Assembly (NCBI GenBank): GCA_030424975.1
Contig: JAUHVY010000002.1
Span: forward strand, 930,001 to 994,000
Reading direction: 5' to 3'
Length of the DNA: 64,000 nucleotides
DNA from: Alphaproteobacteria bacterium
Lineage (GTDB): Bacteria; Pseudomonadota; Alphaproteobacteria; Micavibrionales; Micavibrionaceae
The translations under genes were made by a program, and so were the position numbers. Position 1 is the stretch's first letter. Each line of letters begins with the position of its first letter. Below, piece by piece: positions 44,466 through 54,083 of this stretch. The notes under the pieces were generated by a model. It worked only from the letters and a program-made list of their open reading frames with translations, was not told where the DNA came from and did not search any database.

Positions 44466-44642
44466 CTATCTCTCCTTGTTCGGCGGGTCGTTTTTTTGGA
44501 TGAAATTATTATAGTCTTTTTCTGCAGATGTGCGAGCAAGAAACTTTACGATTTCAATTATCCTTGGATCGTGATTCATTGACGCACCGTTTTTATTTGG
44601 TGGCCAAGTATTTCCGGTCTTTGGTGTGTCGTCGTAAGTCAA
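44466..44642 (-). CDS. Small accessory protein upstream of the serine recombinase
   Basis: A 58-residue frame ends 4 bp before the recombinase start. A TTG start at 44642 has AAAGGAG 6 nt upstream and gives a product beginning TYDDTPKTGNTWPP. An internal ATG at 44579 would give a 37-residue form (MNHDPRIIEIVKFLARTSAE). The N-terminal part is conserved as protein in the relic at 57120-57192, where TYDDTPKTRNTWPP is kept. It is helical and charged. It could be a recombination directionality factor or regulator, but this is only an inference from position. Confidence 0.55.
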   Translation of the reverse strand: MTYDDTPKTGNTWPPNKNGASMNHDPRIIEIVKFLARTSAEKDYNNFIQKNDPPNKER

Positions 44643-45141
44643 CGGCGTCTCCTTTCTCCATATGAAAAGAGTAGCGCAAAAGCTTCGCTTTATCGGGCGA
44701 TTGATAGATGTATGAGGTCTTAGGGGAGTTAAGACGGTCTGCAAGCTGTGTATTGTAATACACAATACAGCTTGGCAAGGGAGACGCTGCGCTCTCCCGT
44801 TGCATCCCTCTGGCGGATGGCGCGATGCGGGAACTTAAGTCCGTTCCAACCTTTCACACCATCAAAACGTATCGCCGTTTCACCACTCGAAATGGAAGCC
44901 TTCGCGCTCCCCTTACAACCCCATCGACAAAAGGAGAAGTTGCTCTCCCTTTGAACCCATCAAGCAGGACTTGGGAGATATGCCTCTCCCACCTGCACCC
45001 AACCCATGCATAAACGGATGGCCGTTTAATCACCATTTAGGAGAGCGTTCCTGCTACCCCTAAAAACCCCATGATGATTTCATCAAGACCAAAGAGCATT
45101 TCATAGCCCTTTGGGATCCTCGATTACAAAATTTATGAAGC
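44643..45141. other. Intergenic region between relaxase and recombinase genes, with palindrome
   Basis: No gene I can support. An imperfect palindrome lies at 44743-44773 (AAGCTGT...ACAGCTT, inner TGTATT-GT-AATACA), suitable for an operator or part of oriT. Degenerate CTCTCCC motifs recur at about 44791, 44906, 44941 and 44981. GCCGTTT followed by a CACCA-like sequence occurs twice, near 44874 and 45022. The nick region of the relaxase may be here, but no known nic consensus is recognised. Confidence 0.4.
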
Positions 45142-46404
45142 TTATATTTGTTGCAAATAACCCTGCTGATGCTTTTGAGTACGGTCAGTGAAATCCTGCA
45201 TGTCGCGATATAAGGAAATGTCCTGCCTCAATTCTCGCAGTCGATCATGATGGTTTTCACGCTTGGCTTGAACATGCGTTTGTAGCTTGTTTCGTTGTTC
45301 GAGCTGATTTTCAATCAAAGCCTGTTTTTCATTTCGATCACGTCGTTCACATCTGATCGTCTCCAATTCGTTCAGTCTTCTTACTTTTTGATATTTACCT
45401 GTAATCCTGTGCCATAATTCTGCAACGCCACGGGGCAAGCGGTCATAACGTTGCTTTTCTTCCTGTGTCCAACGCTCTGTCTGCTGCGCGTTTAATTCCT
45501 GCCGTTCGTTTCTGTGGCGTTCTTTCAAAGACTTAATTGCTTGCTGTAAGGGATGACGGTTTTTTTCAATTTTCCTTTTCGTGTCTGCAATATATCGCTC
45601 TATCTGCGGCGTCATCTTTTGCGCAATTTGATCCTGCACTTCTTCTATTGAAGGCAAATCTTTTGGATTACCAAGCTTTTGTTTCAGCTCTTTTGTTTTG
45701 ACCTCAGACCATCTGGAGAGTGAATAAATCTCTCCCTTATAATCTATCGCGACATAACCGCGCCGATCTCCACGCGCCAGCCAAAAACCATGTTCACGCA
45801 GCGCGTTTTTATAAGCGGCTTGGTTATCTGATGTTTCCCATGCATTCTTGAAAAGTGCTTTCAGAAGGCGCGGGTCTTCTTGAGCTCGTTTTGCCTGTTC
45901 CCATTCCTGACGCGTAAAATTTAACGGATTTGCATAGGCTTTATCCAAAAACCCTTTTGGAATATCCCAGTCATATTTCAGGTAAGTTTCTTTCGAAATG
46001 TCATTCAGCTTTTGCTTATAGAACGGGAGATTGATAGCAGTCATGCTATCAGCATCAATGCGTGACCAAACGCAATGTGCGTGCCGCCGACCTTCTTTTT
46101 CATGAAATACGAAAATGCGCGGTTGGTTTTCTAAACCCAGCCTTTGCTCAATGTCATCTAGAGCTTGTTCAAAATATTCAATCGGGGCATTTTCTTTATG
46201 CGGAGGATTAAGGGAAACTGAAAACATAAATTGCGAGCATCTTGTCCCTCTGGCAGATGCTTCCATTTCATGGAAGGCTTCGTGTATATCAGTTGAAAGA
46301 AAGCCTGATATCTCATAGATTTCGACATGATCATTTTCCTCTAAATTCATGAGGTGTCGCGCCATCTTTGCCGCGCCTGCTCTTTGATTACCTTCAAGGA
46401 TCAT
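45142..46404 (-). CDS. Relaxase/mobilisation nuclease (MobA/VirD2-like)
   Basis: A 420-residue relaxase. The start at 46404 (MILEGNQRAGAAKMARHLMN) has a GAGGG site and overlaps the MobC frame by 11 bp. The longer open frame to 46467 is not needed. The N-terminal half carries the histidine triad FVFHEKEGRRHAHCVWSRID near residue 120 that holds the metal for strand transfer. The C-terminal half (about 260-420) is a long Arg/Glu/Gln-rich coiled coil. It would nick oriT and lead the DNA strand during mobilisation. The catalytic tyrosine is not certain by eye. Confidence 0.85.
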   Translation of the reverse strand: MILEGNQRAGAAKMARHLMNLEENDHVEIYEISGFLSTDIHEAFHEMEASARGTRCSQFMFSVSLNPPHKENAPIEYFEQALDDIEQRLGLENQPRIFVFHEKEGRRHAHCVWSRIDADSMTAINLPFYKQKLNDISKETYLKYDWDIPKGFLDKAYANPLNFTRQEWEQAKRAQEDPRLLKALFKNAWETSDNQAAYKNALREHGFWLARGDRRGYVAIDYKGEIYSLSRWSEVKTKELKQKLGNPKDLPSIEEVQDQIAQKMTPQIERYIADTKRKIEKNRHPLQQAIKSLKERHRNERQELNAQQTERWTQEEKQRYDRLPRGVAELWHRITGKYQKVRRLNELETIRCERRDRNEKQALIENQLEQRNKLQTHVQAKRENHHDRLRELRQDISLYRDMQDFTDRTQKHQQGYLQQI

Positions 46405-46786
46405 AGCCGTTACCCTCACTTTGATACAGGCCGAGCCCTTTAATGAGGGCTTTTCGCATCCATGCAATATCGGAAAGGGCTTGCCTTAAATCTTCTTCAA
46501 TCTCGGGCATTAGCAAAAGCGAGCCCGAGTTTGCAGCTCTAGCAAGTTGATTTAAATTATTGGCAATGCGTGATGCACCTAGTTTTGTAAGAAGCTGCGC
46601 TAAGATTTCGTGATCTTTAACCGGGCGTTTCATACGACGCTTGCGAGGCGTCGGATCATCAAAAAGACGAGAACGAACGTAAGTACCGAGCGGCATATCG
46701 CCTGCATCACGCTCAAGTCTTTCACGCTCTTCTTTTGAAAGACGTAGGCAAAATGGTGATGGCTTGTTTGATCTCTTATCGCTCAT
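46394..46786 (-). CDS. MobC-like mobilisation accessory protein
   Basis: A 130-residue protein with an N-terminal ribbon-helix-helix-type region (FCLRLSKEERERLERDAGDMPLGTYVRSRLFD) and the MobC-type helical part ILAQLLTKLGASRIANNLNQLARAANSG. Such proteins bind oriT and help the relaxase. The start is placed at the ATG at 46786; an upstream in-frame codon at 46810 adds eight residues. It overlaps the relaxase start by 11 bp, a sign of coupled translation. Confidence 0.82.
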   Translation of the reverse strand: MSDKRSNKPSPFCLRLSKEERERLERDAGDMPLGTYVRSRLFDDPTPRKRRMKRPVKDHEILAQLLTKLGASRIANNLNQLARAANSGSLLLMPEIEEDLRQALSDIAWMRKALIKGLGLYQSEGNGYDP

Positions 46787-46883
46787 AAGAGCATAGTAAA
46801 TGATAACCAAAAGAAAATAGGGCGTGAGTGCTGATTTCAGTCCATGGATCTGTACGAAATGCGTTGGAATCTATTTTAAGGCC

Positions 46884-47231
46884 TTATAACACTATGCCGA
46901 AACGTTTAAGAATAAAAATCATGCATAGATACAAGCCTACAGTTAGTAAGCAGGATAAAGCCAAGGAGATATAGAAATGTATTTCTGCACGCAATAGGGC
47001 GGGTAAAACCAAGAACATTGGTAATGATGGTAAAACATACCAAAATGTTGCTTCCGCGTGTTTTGCTATTCTTTCGGTGTCTGAAGTTTCTTGCCATAGC
47101 CAGATCATCGACAGAATAGAAATAAGAGGTAATGATGCAATGAGGGCACCGAATGTGGGGTTTTTCTTCGCCGTTTCAGAAATGAGGGCAATTAAAATAC
47201 CAGATATAGCAGCTTTAATAATTGCATACAT
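46884..47231 (-). CDS. DUF3147-family small membrane protein
   Basis: A 115-residue protein with four membrane helices and the KNPTFGALIASLPLISILSM core that marks the DUF3147 family. The function is unknown; relatives are found beside metal and stress genes on mobile elements. It is divergent from the copper operon, with 150 bp between the starts. Confidence 0.75.
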   Translation of the reverse strand: MYAIIKAAISGILIALISETAKKNPTFGALIASLPLISILSMIWLWQETSDTERIAKHAEATFWYVLPSLPMFLVLPALLRAEIHFYISLALSCLLTVGLYLCMIFILKRFGIVL

Positions 47232-47381
47232 GTTTGAGGCTCCGTTCTTGCTTAAAATTGCAGTATTTTAACTATCAAATGATATTAACTCCAACGGTTT
47301 GAGAAAATATTCAATGCTATTTTCAGACGCTAAATGAAACTTAATAGACTTTTAGGACGAAGGGAGTAGTATGGAGTTGCT

Positions 47382-47765
47382 ATGAGAAAACTTACGCTCG
47401 GATTATTAGCCTTTTTGACATGCCTGCCGTCGCTGGTGTGCATGATGGCTGTTTGTCCGATGAAATCCGCTCAGGCCGGTGAAGTTATGTCTTGTCATGA
47501 GCAAGCGAAAGACGGCCAAAAGAATGTTAAAGATATTATGCTCGTGCAGGATTGTATGGGCGTTGACTTTTTCCAGCAGGATATATCCAGTGATTTTTCT
47601 CCTGATCTAACACTAACGGATATTGATTTTGTTAGTGCTGAAGTCTCTGGCATTGCAAGTTTTGAACCTTCAACACTGCAGTATATCCGTGGGCCGCCAC
47701 GATTGCCGGATATTGTATCTGATACCACTCCTGTATATTTTTCGACCCTTAGAATTCGCATATAA
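47382..47765 (+). CDS. Small secreted Cys/Met-containing protein at the head of the cus operon
   Basis: A 127-residue protein with a signal peptide (MRKLTLGLLAFLTCLPSLVC). The region after it has MMAVCPMKSAQA, SCHEQ and QDCMG, thiol and thioether residues that could bind Cu(I). The rest is polar, with a Pro/Arg-rich end (IRGPPRLPDI). I do not recognise a family. It is the first gene of the efflux operon, 90 bp before the TolC-like gene. A role as a small periplasmic metal-binding protein is an inference. Confidence 0.55.
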   Translation: MRKLTLGLLAFLTCLPSLVCMMAVCPMKSAQAGEVMSCHEQAKDGQKNVKDIMLVQDCMGVDFFQQDISSDFSPDLTLTDIDFVSAEVSGIASFEPSTLQYIRGPPRLPDIVSDTTPVYFSTLRIRI

Positions 47766-47855
47766 GCCCTGATCTATTGTGTGTTCCTGCCATTTTCTGT
47801 GGTGGGCTCTTTTCGTGTATTTAACGCCGCGTTGTTTTAAAAGGAGATCAGACCA

Positions 47856-49103
47856 ATGCGAAACATTAAAATATCAGGACTTAAGCTTTTTTATATCGTT
47901 CTTTTGTCTGCAGGTACAATTAGCCCTGCACAGGCGACCTCTTTTGAAGAGTATGTTGCCCGCTTAAGCAGCCATCCTCAAATAGAGAGTATTTTGGCTC
48001 AAAGTGCCGCTCAGAATGCGCAAGCCATAGGGGAGCTTGGTTTGCCTGATCCTGTGCTTACGCTGGGGGTGGATAACGTGCCGATCTCTGATCCGTCATT
48101 TGATGAGTTTTTGCCTACCTCAAAAATAATAGGTCTGAGCCAGAAAATTCCAAACCCTGTTATGTTGGACGCCAAATCGGAGCGTTTTGAGCAAATGTCA
48201 GAGAAATCGCTTTTGATGGCCGAATATATGAAGGCCAGAATGCGTTACATGCTGATCTCCAAACTTGCGGAATATGAAAGTGTTAAGACGCAAAAAGCAT
48301 TGGTTAAAAAGCAGCTCTCATACTTTACAGAACTTGAAAATACTTTTGAAGGTCAGATTGAATCAGGAGGTTCGCAATATCAAAGGTTTTCAGAAGTTGA
48401 TGTTGAACGTGCTGAAGCGGAAAGAAAACTGAATGATCTGGATGCAAAGTTATCAGCTATCGAAGCTGAATTTGTAAGGCTGGTTGATGAGATTCCTGAT
48501 GTCAATATTCCTGAAATAAGCCAAGGCACGTGGGATCAAAACCCCGCCAGTCTATATCCTGTGATGTTGGCAGCTGAAGATGTTGATATCGCCGCCAAAG
48601 ATGTCGGCATTGCAGATGCCGCGTTCTTGCCGAATTTTGGAGTGAACGCAGTTTATAAACAACGTGAAGACGGACGTAATGACAGATTTGATGGAGCCGA
48701 TTGGTTTTCTGTACAAGCACAAGTTACAATTCCGCTGTGGGCTTCTAAGAACCAAAAACCGAAACTAAAAGCCGCGCAGGAGAAAAGGCGAAGTGCGCAG
48801 TTTGCGTATGACGACATGTTGCGTCAGTGGACCCAACAAATGACCGCTTTAAAAAGTGCGCGGGATGCGGCCTCTAAAAATGTCAAAGTTCTTCAGGATA
48901 AAGATTGGGCTATGAAGAAGAAAATTGATGCCGCCCAAAGAAACTATGAAGCGGGAACGGAAAACCTTGATGCTGTTCTATTAGCAAAAATAGACCGTTT
49001 GAATATTCAGGCCGCACTTGCGATTGCTGAGGAGGTTCATGTTTCAAAGTCGGCCGAATTTAATTCAAACATTGTCGGTGTGTATGAGGAGGCAAAAGAA
49101 TGA
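47856..49103 (+). CDS. cusC: TolC-family outer-membrane efflux protein (CusC-like)
   Basis: A 415-residue protein with signal peptide (cut after AQA near residue 28). It then has the two-fold repeated helical hairpin layout of outer-membrane efflux proteins (GELGLPDPVLTLGVDNVP, then VQAQVTIPLWASKNQKPKL in the second half). It forms the outer channel for the CusBA pump. No lipobox Cys is present, unlike E. coli CusC. Its stop overlaps the next start by 4 bp. Confidence 0.88.
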   Translation: MRNIKISGLKLFYIVLLSAGTISPAQATSFEEYVARLSSHPQIESILAQSAAQNAQAIGELGLPDPVLTLGVDNVPISDPSFDEFLPTSKIIGLSQKIPNPVMLDAKSERFEQMSEKSLLMAEYMKARMRYMLISKLAEYESVKTQKALVKKQLSYFTELENTFEGQIESGGSQYQRFSEVDVERAEAERKLNDLDAKLSAIEAEFVRLVDEIPDVNIPEISQGTWDQNPASLYPVMLAAEDVDIAAKDVGIADAAFLPNFGVNAVYKQREDGRNDRFDGADWFSVQAQVTIPLWASKNQKPKLKAAQEKRRSAQFAYDDMLRQWTQQMTALKSARDAASKNVKVLQDKDWAMKKKIDAAQRNYEAGTENLDAVLLAKIDRLNIQAALAIAEEVHVSKSAEFNSNIVGVYEEAKE

Positions 49104-50926
49104 AACGCTATTTCCCTTTATTTATATTGCTAACCTTCTTTTATATGAGTCCTGTTTATGCACAGGCTCAGCAGTATACATGTCCGATGCACCCGCATTA
49201 TATTGCGGATCGTCCCGGCACATGTCCGATTTGCGGCATGGATCTGGTTGAACTTGAAACAGAGAGCTCGGACGCATCTATGGATATGCCTCAAGAAGCG
49301 CAGAAGAAAGGTGAGAAGAAAATTTTGTATTGGCAAGCGCCGATGGACCCTAATTACAAGAGTGATAAGCCCGGGAAATCACCTATGGGCATGGATCTTG
49401 TTCCCATTTACGGTGAGGAAGATACACAAGCAACGACAAAACGCACAGCTGTCACGATTGATCCTGAAACAGTGCAGAATACGGGTATCCGTTCTGAACA
49501 GGCGCAAATGGCCAGTTTTGGTACTTTGGTGCGAAGCTATGGTGACGTTAGTGAAAATATACGCTTGCAATCCGATGTTTCTAGCCGTGTGGAGGGGTGG
49601 ATTGAGGATTTAGTCGTCAAAGCGGAAGGTGATGAAGTGAAGGAAGGAGATTTGCTCTTTACACTATACAGTCCGGCTTTGGTTTCTGCTCAAAAAGATT
49701 TGATTGGCGCTCTGGGAAGTGGTTATCAGGGACGCGTTGATGCAGCAGCAAAGCGTTTAATTTCATTGGGCATGCAAAAGAAAGCAATTGATGAGGTTAA
49801 AAAGAGCAAGAAGGCTTTTGATAATGTGCCGTTCTATGCAGATGTAAACGGGCTGGTAAGTGAAGTTAATGTTCGGCAGGGCAGTTACGCAAAACCCGGT
49901 ATGAGGCTTATTACCGTTCAGAGTTACGATACGGTCTGGATTGAAGTAAGTGTGGCTGAAAAAGATATTCCGTATATCACCAAAGACACAAAGGCACGTG
50001 TTTCTTTGCCTGCTTTGGGTATAAGAGATAGGGACGCAGATATTGATTATATCTATCCGACGATTGACCGCACGACACGCACTGGTCAAGTGCGTCTTGT
50101 GCTTGGTAACAGTGAAGGCCGTTTCAAGCCCGGGGCTTACGCAGATGTTGAGTTTGAAACTGATGTTCGTAAAAGGTTATCCATCCCGAGTGATGCTATT
50201 TTAAAAAGTAAAGATGGTGATTACGTTGTTTTGGATGAGGGCAGAGGGCGTTTCCAACCTGTCAGAATTCTATCCGGTTTAAGCTATAAGAACCGAACTG
50301 AAGTTCTGGATGGAGTTTCCGTTCAGGATAGGGTTGTTGTCAGTGGGCAATTCTTGATTGATTCAGAAAGTGCTTTACGCGAGTCATTTAGAAAAATGCA
50401 GCGTATGCAAACGCCGCTTTCCGCTTTAGATGTGAGTGATGATCAGATGGCGATGATTGATCATTTGGTCGATGCCGCGATCTATCTGCAACAACAGCTT
50501 GTCGAAGGGGAAGAGCCACGTCCACATATGATTATGCCTGCTCTTACACTCGGTGATCACCTTTTGCCAATCTTTAGAGGGACGAAGCTGCAATTCATCC
50601 TCGAAGATGCGGAAAAAGCACTTCAAAACAGCCAAAGCAATGTTACCGATCAACAGTGGCAGGGCACACTAAATGACCTTGTTGCCTCGCTTAAGCCGTG
50701 GCTGATGGAAGGCCGTCCTCAATATTATAAGGGCAAGGGATTACAGCTTTTTATGGCGCATGGAGCGGATAAATATTGGATCCAATTGGAAGGTGAAGCT
50801 CAAAATCCTTACGGCGAAGGGCATGACATGAAAATTGATTGGCCGGAGAAGGTTGATGTTAAAATGCCTGAAGATCAAGAAGCATCTAAGAAAACAATGA
50901 GTGGAGGTGATCATGCACACCACTAA
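49100..50926 (+). CDS. cusB: RND periplasmic adaptor with heavy-metal-binding domain (CusB-like)
   Basis: A 608-residue adaptor. After the signal peptide (cut after VYA) comes a heavy-metal-binding domain, YTCPMHPHYIADRPGTCPIC, then a second degenerate copy (WQAPMDPNYKSDKPGKSPMG) that lacks the cysteines. The HlyD-type barrel-sandwich and hairpin core follows (GWIEDLVVKAEGDEVKEGDL). An extra C-terminal domain of about 170 residues ends in a His-rich DHAHH tail. It bridges CusA and CusC and passes Cu/Ag to the pump. It is longer than E. coli CusB (about 407) because of the added domains. Confidence 0.92.
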   Translation: MKRYFPLFILLTFFYMSPVYAQAQQYTCPMHPHYIADRPGTCPICGMDLVELETESSDASMDMPQEAQKKGEKKILYWQAPMDPNYKSDKPGKSPMGMDLVPIYGEEDTQATTKRTAVTIDPETVQNTGIRSEQAQMASFGTLVRSYGDVSENIRLQSDVSSRVEGWIEDLVVKAEGDEVKEGDLLFTLYSPALVSAQKDLIGALGSGYQGRVDAAAKRLISLGMQKKAIDEVKKSKKAFDNVPFYADVNGLVSEVNVRQGSYAKPGMRLITVQSYDTVWIEVSVAEKDIPYITKDTKARVSLPALGIRDRDADIDYIYPTIDRTTRTGQVRLVLGNSEGRFKPGAYADVEFETDVRKRLSIPSDAILKSKDGDYVVLDEGRGRFQPVRILSGLSYKNRTEVLDGVSVQDRVVVSGQFLIDSESALRESFRKMQRMQTPLSALDVSDDQMAMIDHLVDAAIYLQQQLVEGEEPRPHMIMPALTLGDHLLPIFRGTKLQFILEDAEKALQNSQSNVTDQQWQGTLNDLVASLKPWLMEGRPQYYKGKGLQLFMAHGADKYWIQLEGEAQNPYGEGHDMKIDWPEKVDVKMPEDQEASKKTMSGGDHAHH

Positions 50927-53900
50927 TCAAAAACAGGATATTTCGCACGATCCCACAAAATCTTTTGTCGCGGGCATTATTGATTGGTCTGTTCGTAATC
51001 AATTACTTGTTGCGGTGATGATGGTTGCATTGCTGATCGGTGGTATATTGTCCTTACAAAAAATGCCGCTGGATGCCATTCCTGATATGTCGGATACGCA
51101 GGTTATTATCCGTACTGATTTCGCAGGACAATCGCCGCAAATTGTTGAAGATCTTGTCACATATCCGTTATCGACCACGATGTTGGGATTGCCCAAGACC
51201 AAGAATGTGCGTGGTTTTTCGATGTTCGGAACCTCCTTCGTCTATATTATTTTCGAGGATGATGTCGATCAATATTGGGCGCGTAGCCGAGTGGTCGAAG
51301 CGCTCTCAAAAATCCAAGGGGATTTGCCAGCCAGTGTGCAGCCGCAAATCGGCCCCGATGCGACAGGGGTTGGTTGGGTTTATCAATATGCTCTGATTGA
51401 TAAAAGTGGCCAATATGACCTGTCGCAGCTCCGCAGTTTACAGGACTGGTTTTTAAAGTTTGAACTGGCCACAGTTGATGGTGTGTCCGAGGTGGCGTCT
51501 GTCGGGGGATTTGTAAAAGAATATCAAGTTCTGATTGATCCTAATCGTTTGCGCGCCTTTGATGTGCCGTTGAAGCGTCTGATGGAGGCGGTGCGCAACG
51601 CCAGTATGGATGCGGGCGGGCGAGTTATTGAAAAGGCAGAAATGGAGCTTATGATCCGCTCCAAGGGCTATGTCAGCAATCTTGATCAACTGAAAAAGAT
51701 AGTTCTCTACGCTCGGGATGGTGCGCCAGTTAAGCTTTCTGATGTCGCACGTGTGATTGAAGGACCTGAACTTCGCCGTGGTGTGACCGAGTTGAATGGC
51801 GATGGCGAAGTGGTCGCGGGTGTTGTTGTCATGCGTGCAGGTGAAAATGCTCTGCACGTTATTGAGGGCGTCAAAGAAAAACTGGCGGAATTGCAAAAAG
51901 GTTTACCTGAAGGTGTAGAAATTGTGCCTGTGTATGACCGAGCACCTCTGATCGAGGGAGCTATTGAATATTTGCGCAGCAAACTGATTGAAGAAGCCAT
52001 TGTCGTGGCACTTGTATCTTTGATCTTTCTTTTGCATGCACGCTCTGCTTTCGTCGCGATTATAACATTGCCATTGGCGATATTGGCGGCCTTTATTGTT
52101 ATGTCGTGGCAGGGCATTACGGCCAATATCATGTCTTTGGGCGGGATTGCGATAGCTATAGGCGCGATGGTGGATGCGTCGATTGTGATGGTTGAGAATG
52201 CGCACCGGAAACTCTCGGAGCTACCCAAAGAGGCAGACAGACAGGATAAAAATGCTGCGATTTTATTGGCTGCAAAAGAGGTTGGGCCCGGGTTGTTTTT
52301 CTCGCTCTTGATTATTACGGTTTCTTTTCTGCCTGTCTTTGCTCTTACGGGGCAATCATATCGTCTGTTTTCTCCTTTGGCTTATACAAAAACCTACGCC
52401 ATGGCTTTCGCGTCTGTTCTGTCCGTGACAGTTGTGCCTGTTTTGATGCTTTGGTTGATTAAAGGGAAAATTAGAAAAGAAGAGGGAAACCCGATTAATC
52501 GCTGGTTTATTCATATTTATAAACCTGTGTTGGCCATGGCTTTGAAGCGAAAATGGATGACGGTTTTGGTGGCGCTTGCTTTGCTTGCTTCAATGGTTTG
52601 GCCTGTAGCGAAAACAGGTTCGGAATTTATGCCTGCGCTCTATGAAGGTGAATTGCTTTATATGCCTACCACCTTGCCCGGTGTATCGATTACCAAGGCC
52701 AAGGAGCTTTTACAGCAGACCAATCGTATGATTAAGCAGGTGCCTGAAGTGCATCATGTATTTGGGAAGGTCGGGCGTGCGGACACAGCGACAGATCCTG
52801 CACCGATTTCAATGATTGAGACGTGGATCAAATTAAAGCCCCGCAATGAATGGAGGGCAGGAATGACACCTGATGCCCTCATCAAGGATTTGAATAGTAG
52901 TGTAAAAATCCCCGGTTTGGTCAATAGTTGGGGCTATCCGATTAAAATCCGTATGGACATGATTTCTACGGGAATTAGAACGCCAATTGGTATCAAGATT
53001 GCAGGAGATGATTTGGATACGATAGGGCGCGTGGCACTGGATATAGAGGCCACAATTAAAGATGTACCGGGGACGCGATCTGCATTTGCGGATCGGGTAA
53101 CGGGCGGTAAATATCTTGAAATAACGCCCGATCGTGATGAACTGGCGCGCAGGAATATTGATCTGGGTGTGTTCCAAAACATTATTGCCACTGCGCTTGG
53201 TGGTATGAAAATGGCGGAATCCATTCAAGGGCGTGAACGTTATAATATTATGTTGCGCTATGATCGTCCGTTTCGTGAAGATCCGAGTGATCTATCGGAT
53301 ATTCTGGTGCCGACTCCACAGGGGCAGCACATCCCGCTGGGTGAATTGGCGAAGATCGAATTTGTCGAAGGGCCTCCTATGATCAAAAGCGAAAATGCGC
53401 GTTTGACAGGGTGGGTGTTCGTTGACATAGAGGGGCGCGATATCGGCTCATATGTAGCCGAAGCGCAAAAAATAGTTTCTGAAAAGGTCGATCTACCTTC
53501 CGGTTATGCTCTGATCTGGTCAGGACAGTTTGAACAGATGCTGGAGGCCGAGGCACGGATGCAAATTGCTGTACCTGCTGCGATTTTTATTATCTTCACG
53601 CTTCTTATGTTGCATTTCGGGCGTTTGGATCGAACTTTGATGATTATGCTGTCATTGCCATTTGGTCTGATTGGTGGCGTCTGGGCTTTGTATCTGGCTG
53701 GATATAACTTTTCTGTCGCGGTCAGTGTCGGGTTTATCGCTTTGGCTGGCATTGCCGTAGAAACGGCTGTCGTGATGTTGATCTATATAGACCATCAGGT
53801 TAGGGAACATCCTCCACGCTCATTGGCTGATCTGTTTGAGGCGGTTATGCATGGTGCGGTTTTACGGGTTCGTCCAAAGTTGATGACTGTTGCCACAACC

Positions 53901-54083
53901 ATGATCGGTCTAACACCTATTTTTATTACGGAAGGTTTAGGGTCTGATGTTATGCGGCGCATTGCGTTGCCTATGATTGGCGGTATGACAACGACCACAC
54001 TGCTTACCCTCATTGTCATTCCTGTTGTGTACTACATCTGGGAAGGGCGCAAACTCAGCTCTCAACAGGAGAAATCATCATGA
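50913..54083 (+). CDS. cusA: Cu/Ag RND efflux pump (CusA/CzcA family)
   Basis: A 1,056-residue heavy-metal RND transporter. The start at 50913 has GGAGGTG just upstream and overlaps cusB by 14 bp. Two six-helix halves are separated by large periplasmic loops. Signature stretches are MPLDAIPDMSDTQVIIRTDF, GLPKTKNVRGFSMFG, AIAIGAMVDASIVMVENAHR in helix 4 (proton relay Asp/Glu), and GIAVETAVVMLIYIDH. PPMIKSENARLTGWVF fits CusA. It takes monovalent copper or silver from the periplasm and passes it outward through CusC, driven by protons. Confidence 0.95.
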   Translation: MHTTNQKQDISHDPTKSFVAGIIDWSVRNQLLVAVMMVALLIGGILSLQKMPLDAIPDMSDTQVIIRTDFAGQSPQIVEDLVTYPLSTTMLGLPKTKNVRGFSMFGTSFVYIIFEDDVDQYWARSRVVEALSKIQGDLPASVQPQIGPDATGVGWVYQYALIDKSGQYDLSQLRSLQDWFLKFELATVDGVSEVASVGGFVKEYQVLIDPNRLRAFDVPLKRLMEAVRNASMDAGGRVIEKAEMELMIRSKGYVSNLDQLKKIVLYARDGAPVKLSDVARVIEGPELRRGVTELNGDGEVVAGVVVMRAGENALHVIEGVKEKLAELQKGLPEGVEIVPVYDRAPLIEGAIEYLRSKLIEEAIVVALVSLIFLLHARSAFVAIITLPLAILAAFIVMSWQGITANIMSLGGIAIAIGAMVDASIVMVENAHRKLSELPKEADRQDKNAAILLAAKEVGPGLFFSLLIITVSFLPVFALTGQSYRLFSPLAYTKTYAMAFASVLSVTVVPVLMLWLIKGKIRKEEGNPINRWFIHIYKPVLAMALKRKWMTVLVALALLASMVWPVAKTGSEFMPALYEGELLYMPTTLPGVSITKAKELLQQTNRMIKQVPEVHHVFGKVGRADTATDPAPISMIETWIKLKPRNEWRAGMTPDALIKDLNSSVKIPGLVNSWGYPIKIRMDMISTGIRTPIGIKIAGDDLDTIGRVALDIEATIKDVPGTRSAFADRVTGGKYLEITPDRDELARRNIDLGVFQNIIATALGGMKMAESIQGRERYNIMLRYDRPFREDPSDLSDILVPTPQGQHIPLGELAKIEFVEGPPMIKSENARLTGWVFVDIEGRDIGSYVAEAQKIVSEKVDLPSGYALIWSGQFEQMLEAEARMQIAVPAAIFIIFTLLMLHFGRLDRTLMIMLSLPFGLIGGVWALYLAGYNFSVAVSVGFIALAGIAVETAVVMLIYIDHQVREHPPRSLADLFEAVMHGAVLRVRPKLMTVATTMIGLTPIFITEGLGSDVMRRIALPMIGGMTTTTLLTLIVIPVVYYIWEGRKLSSQQEKSS

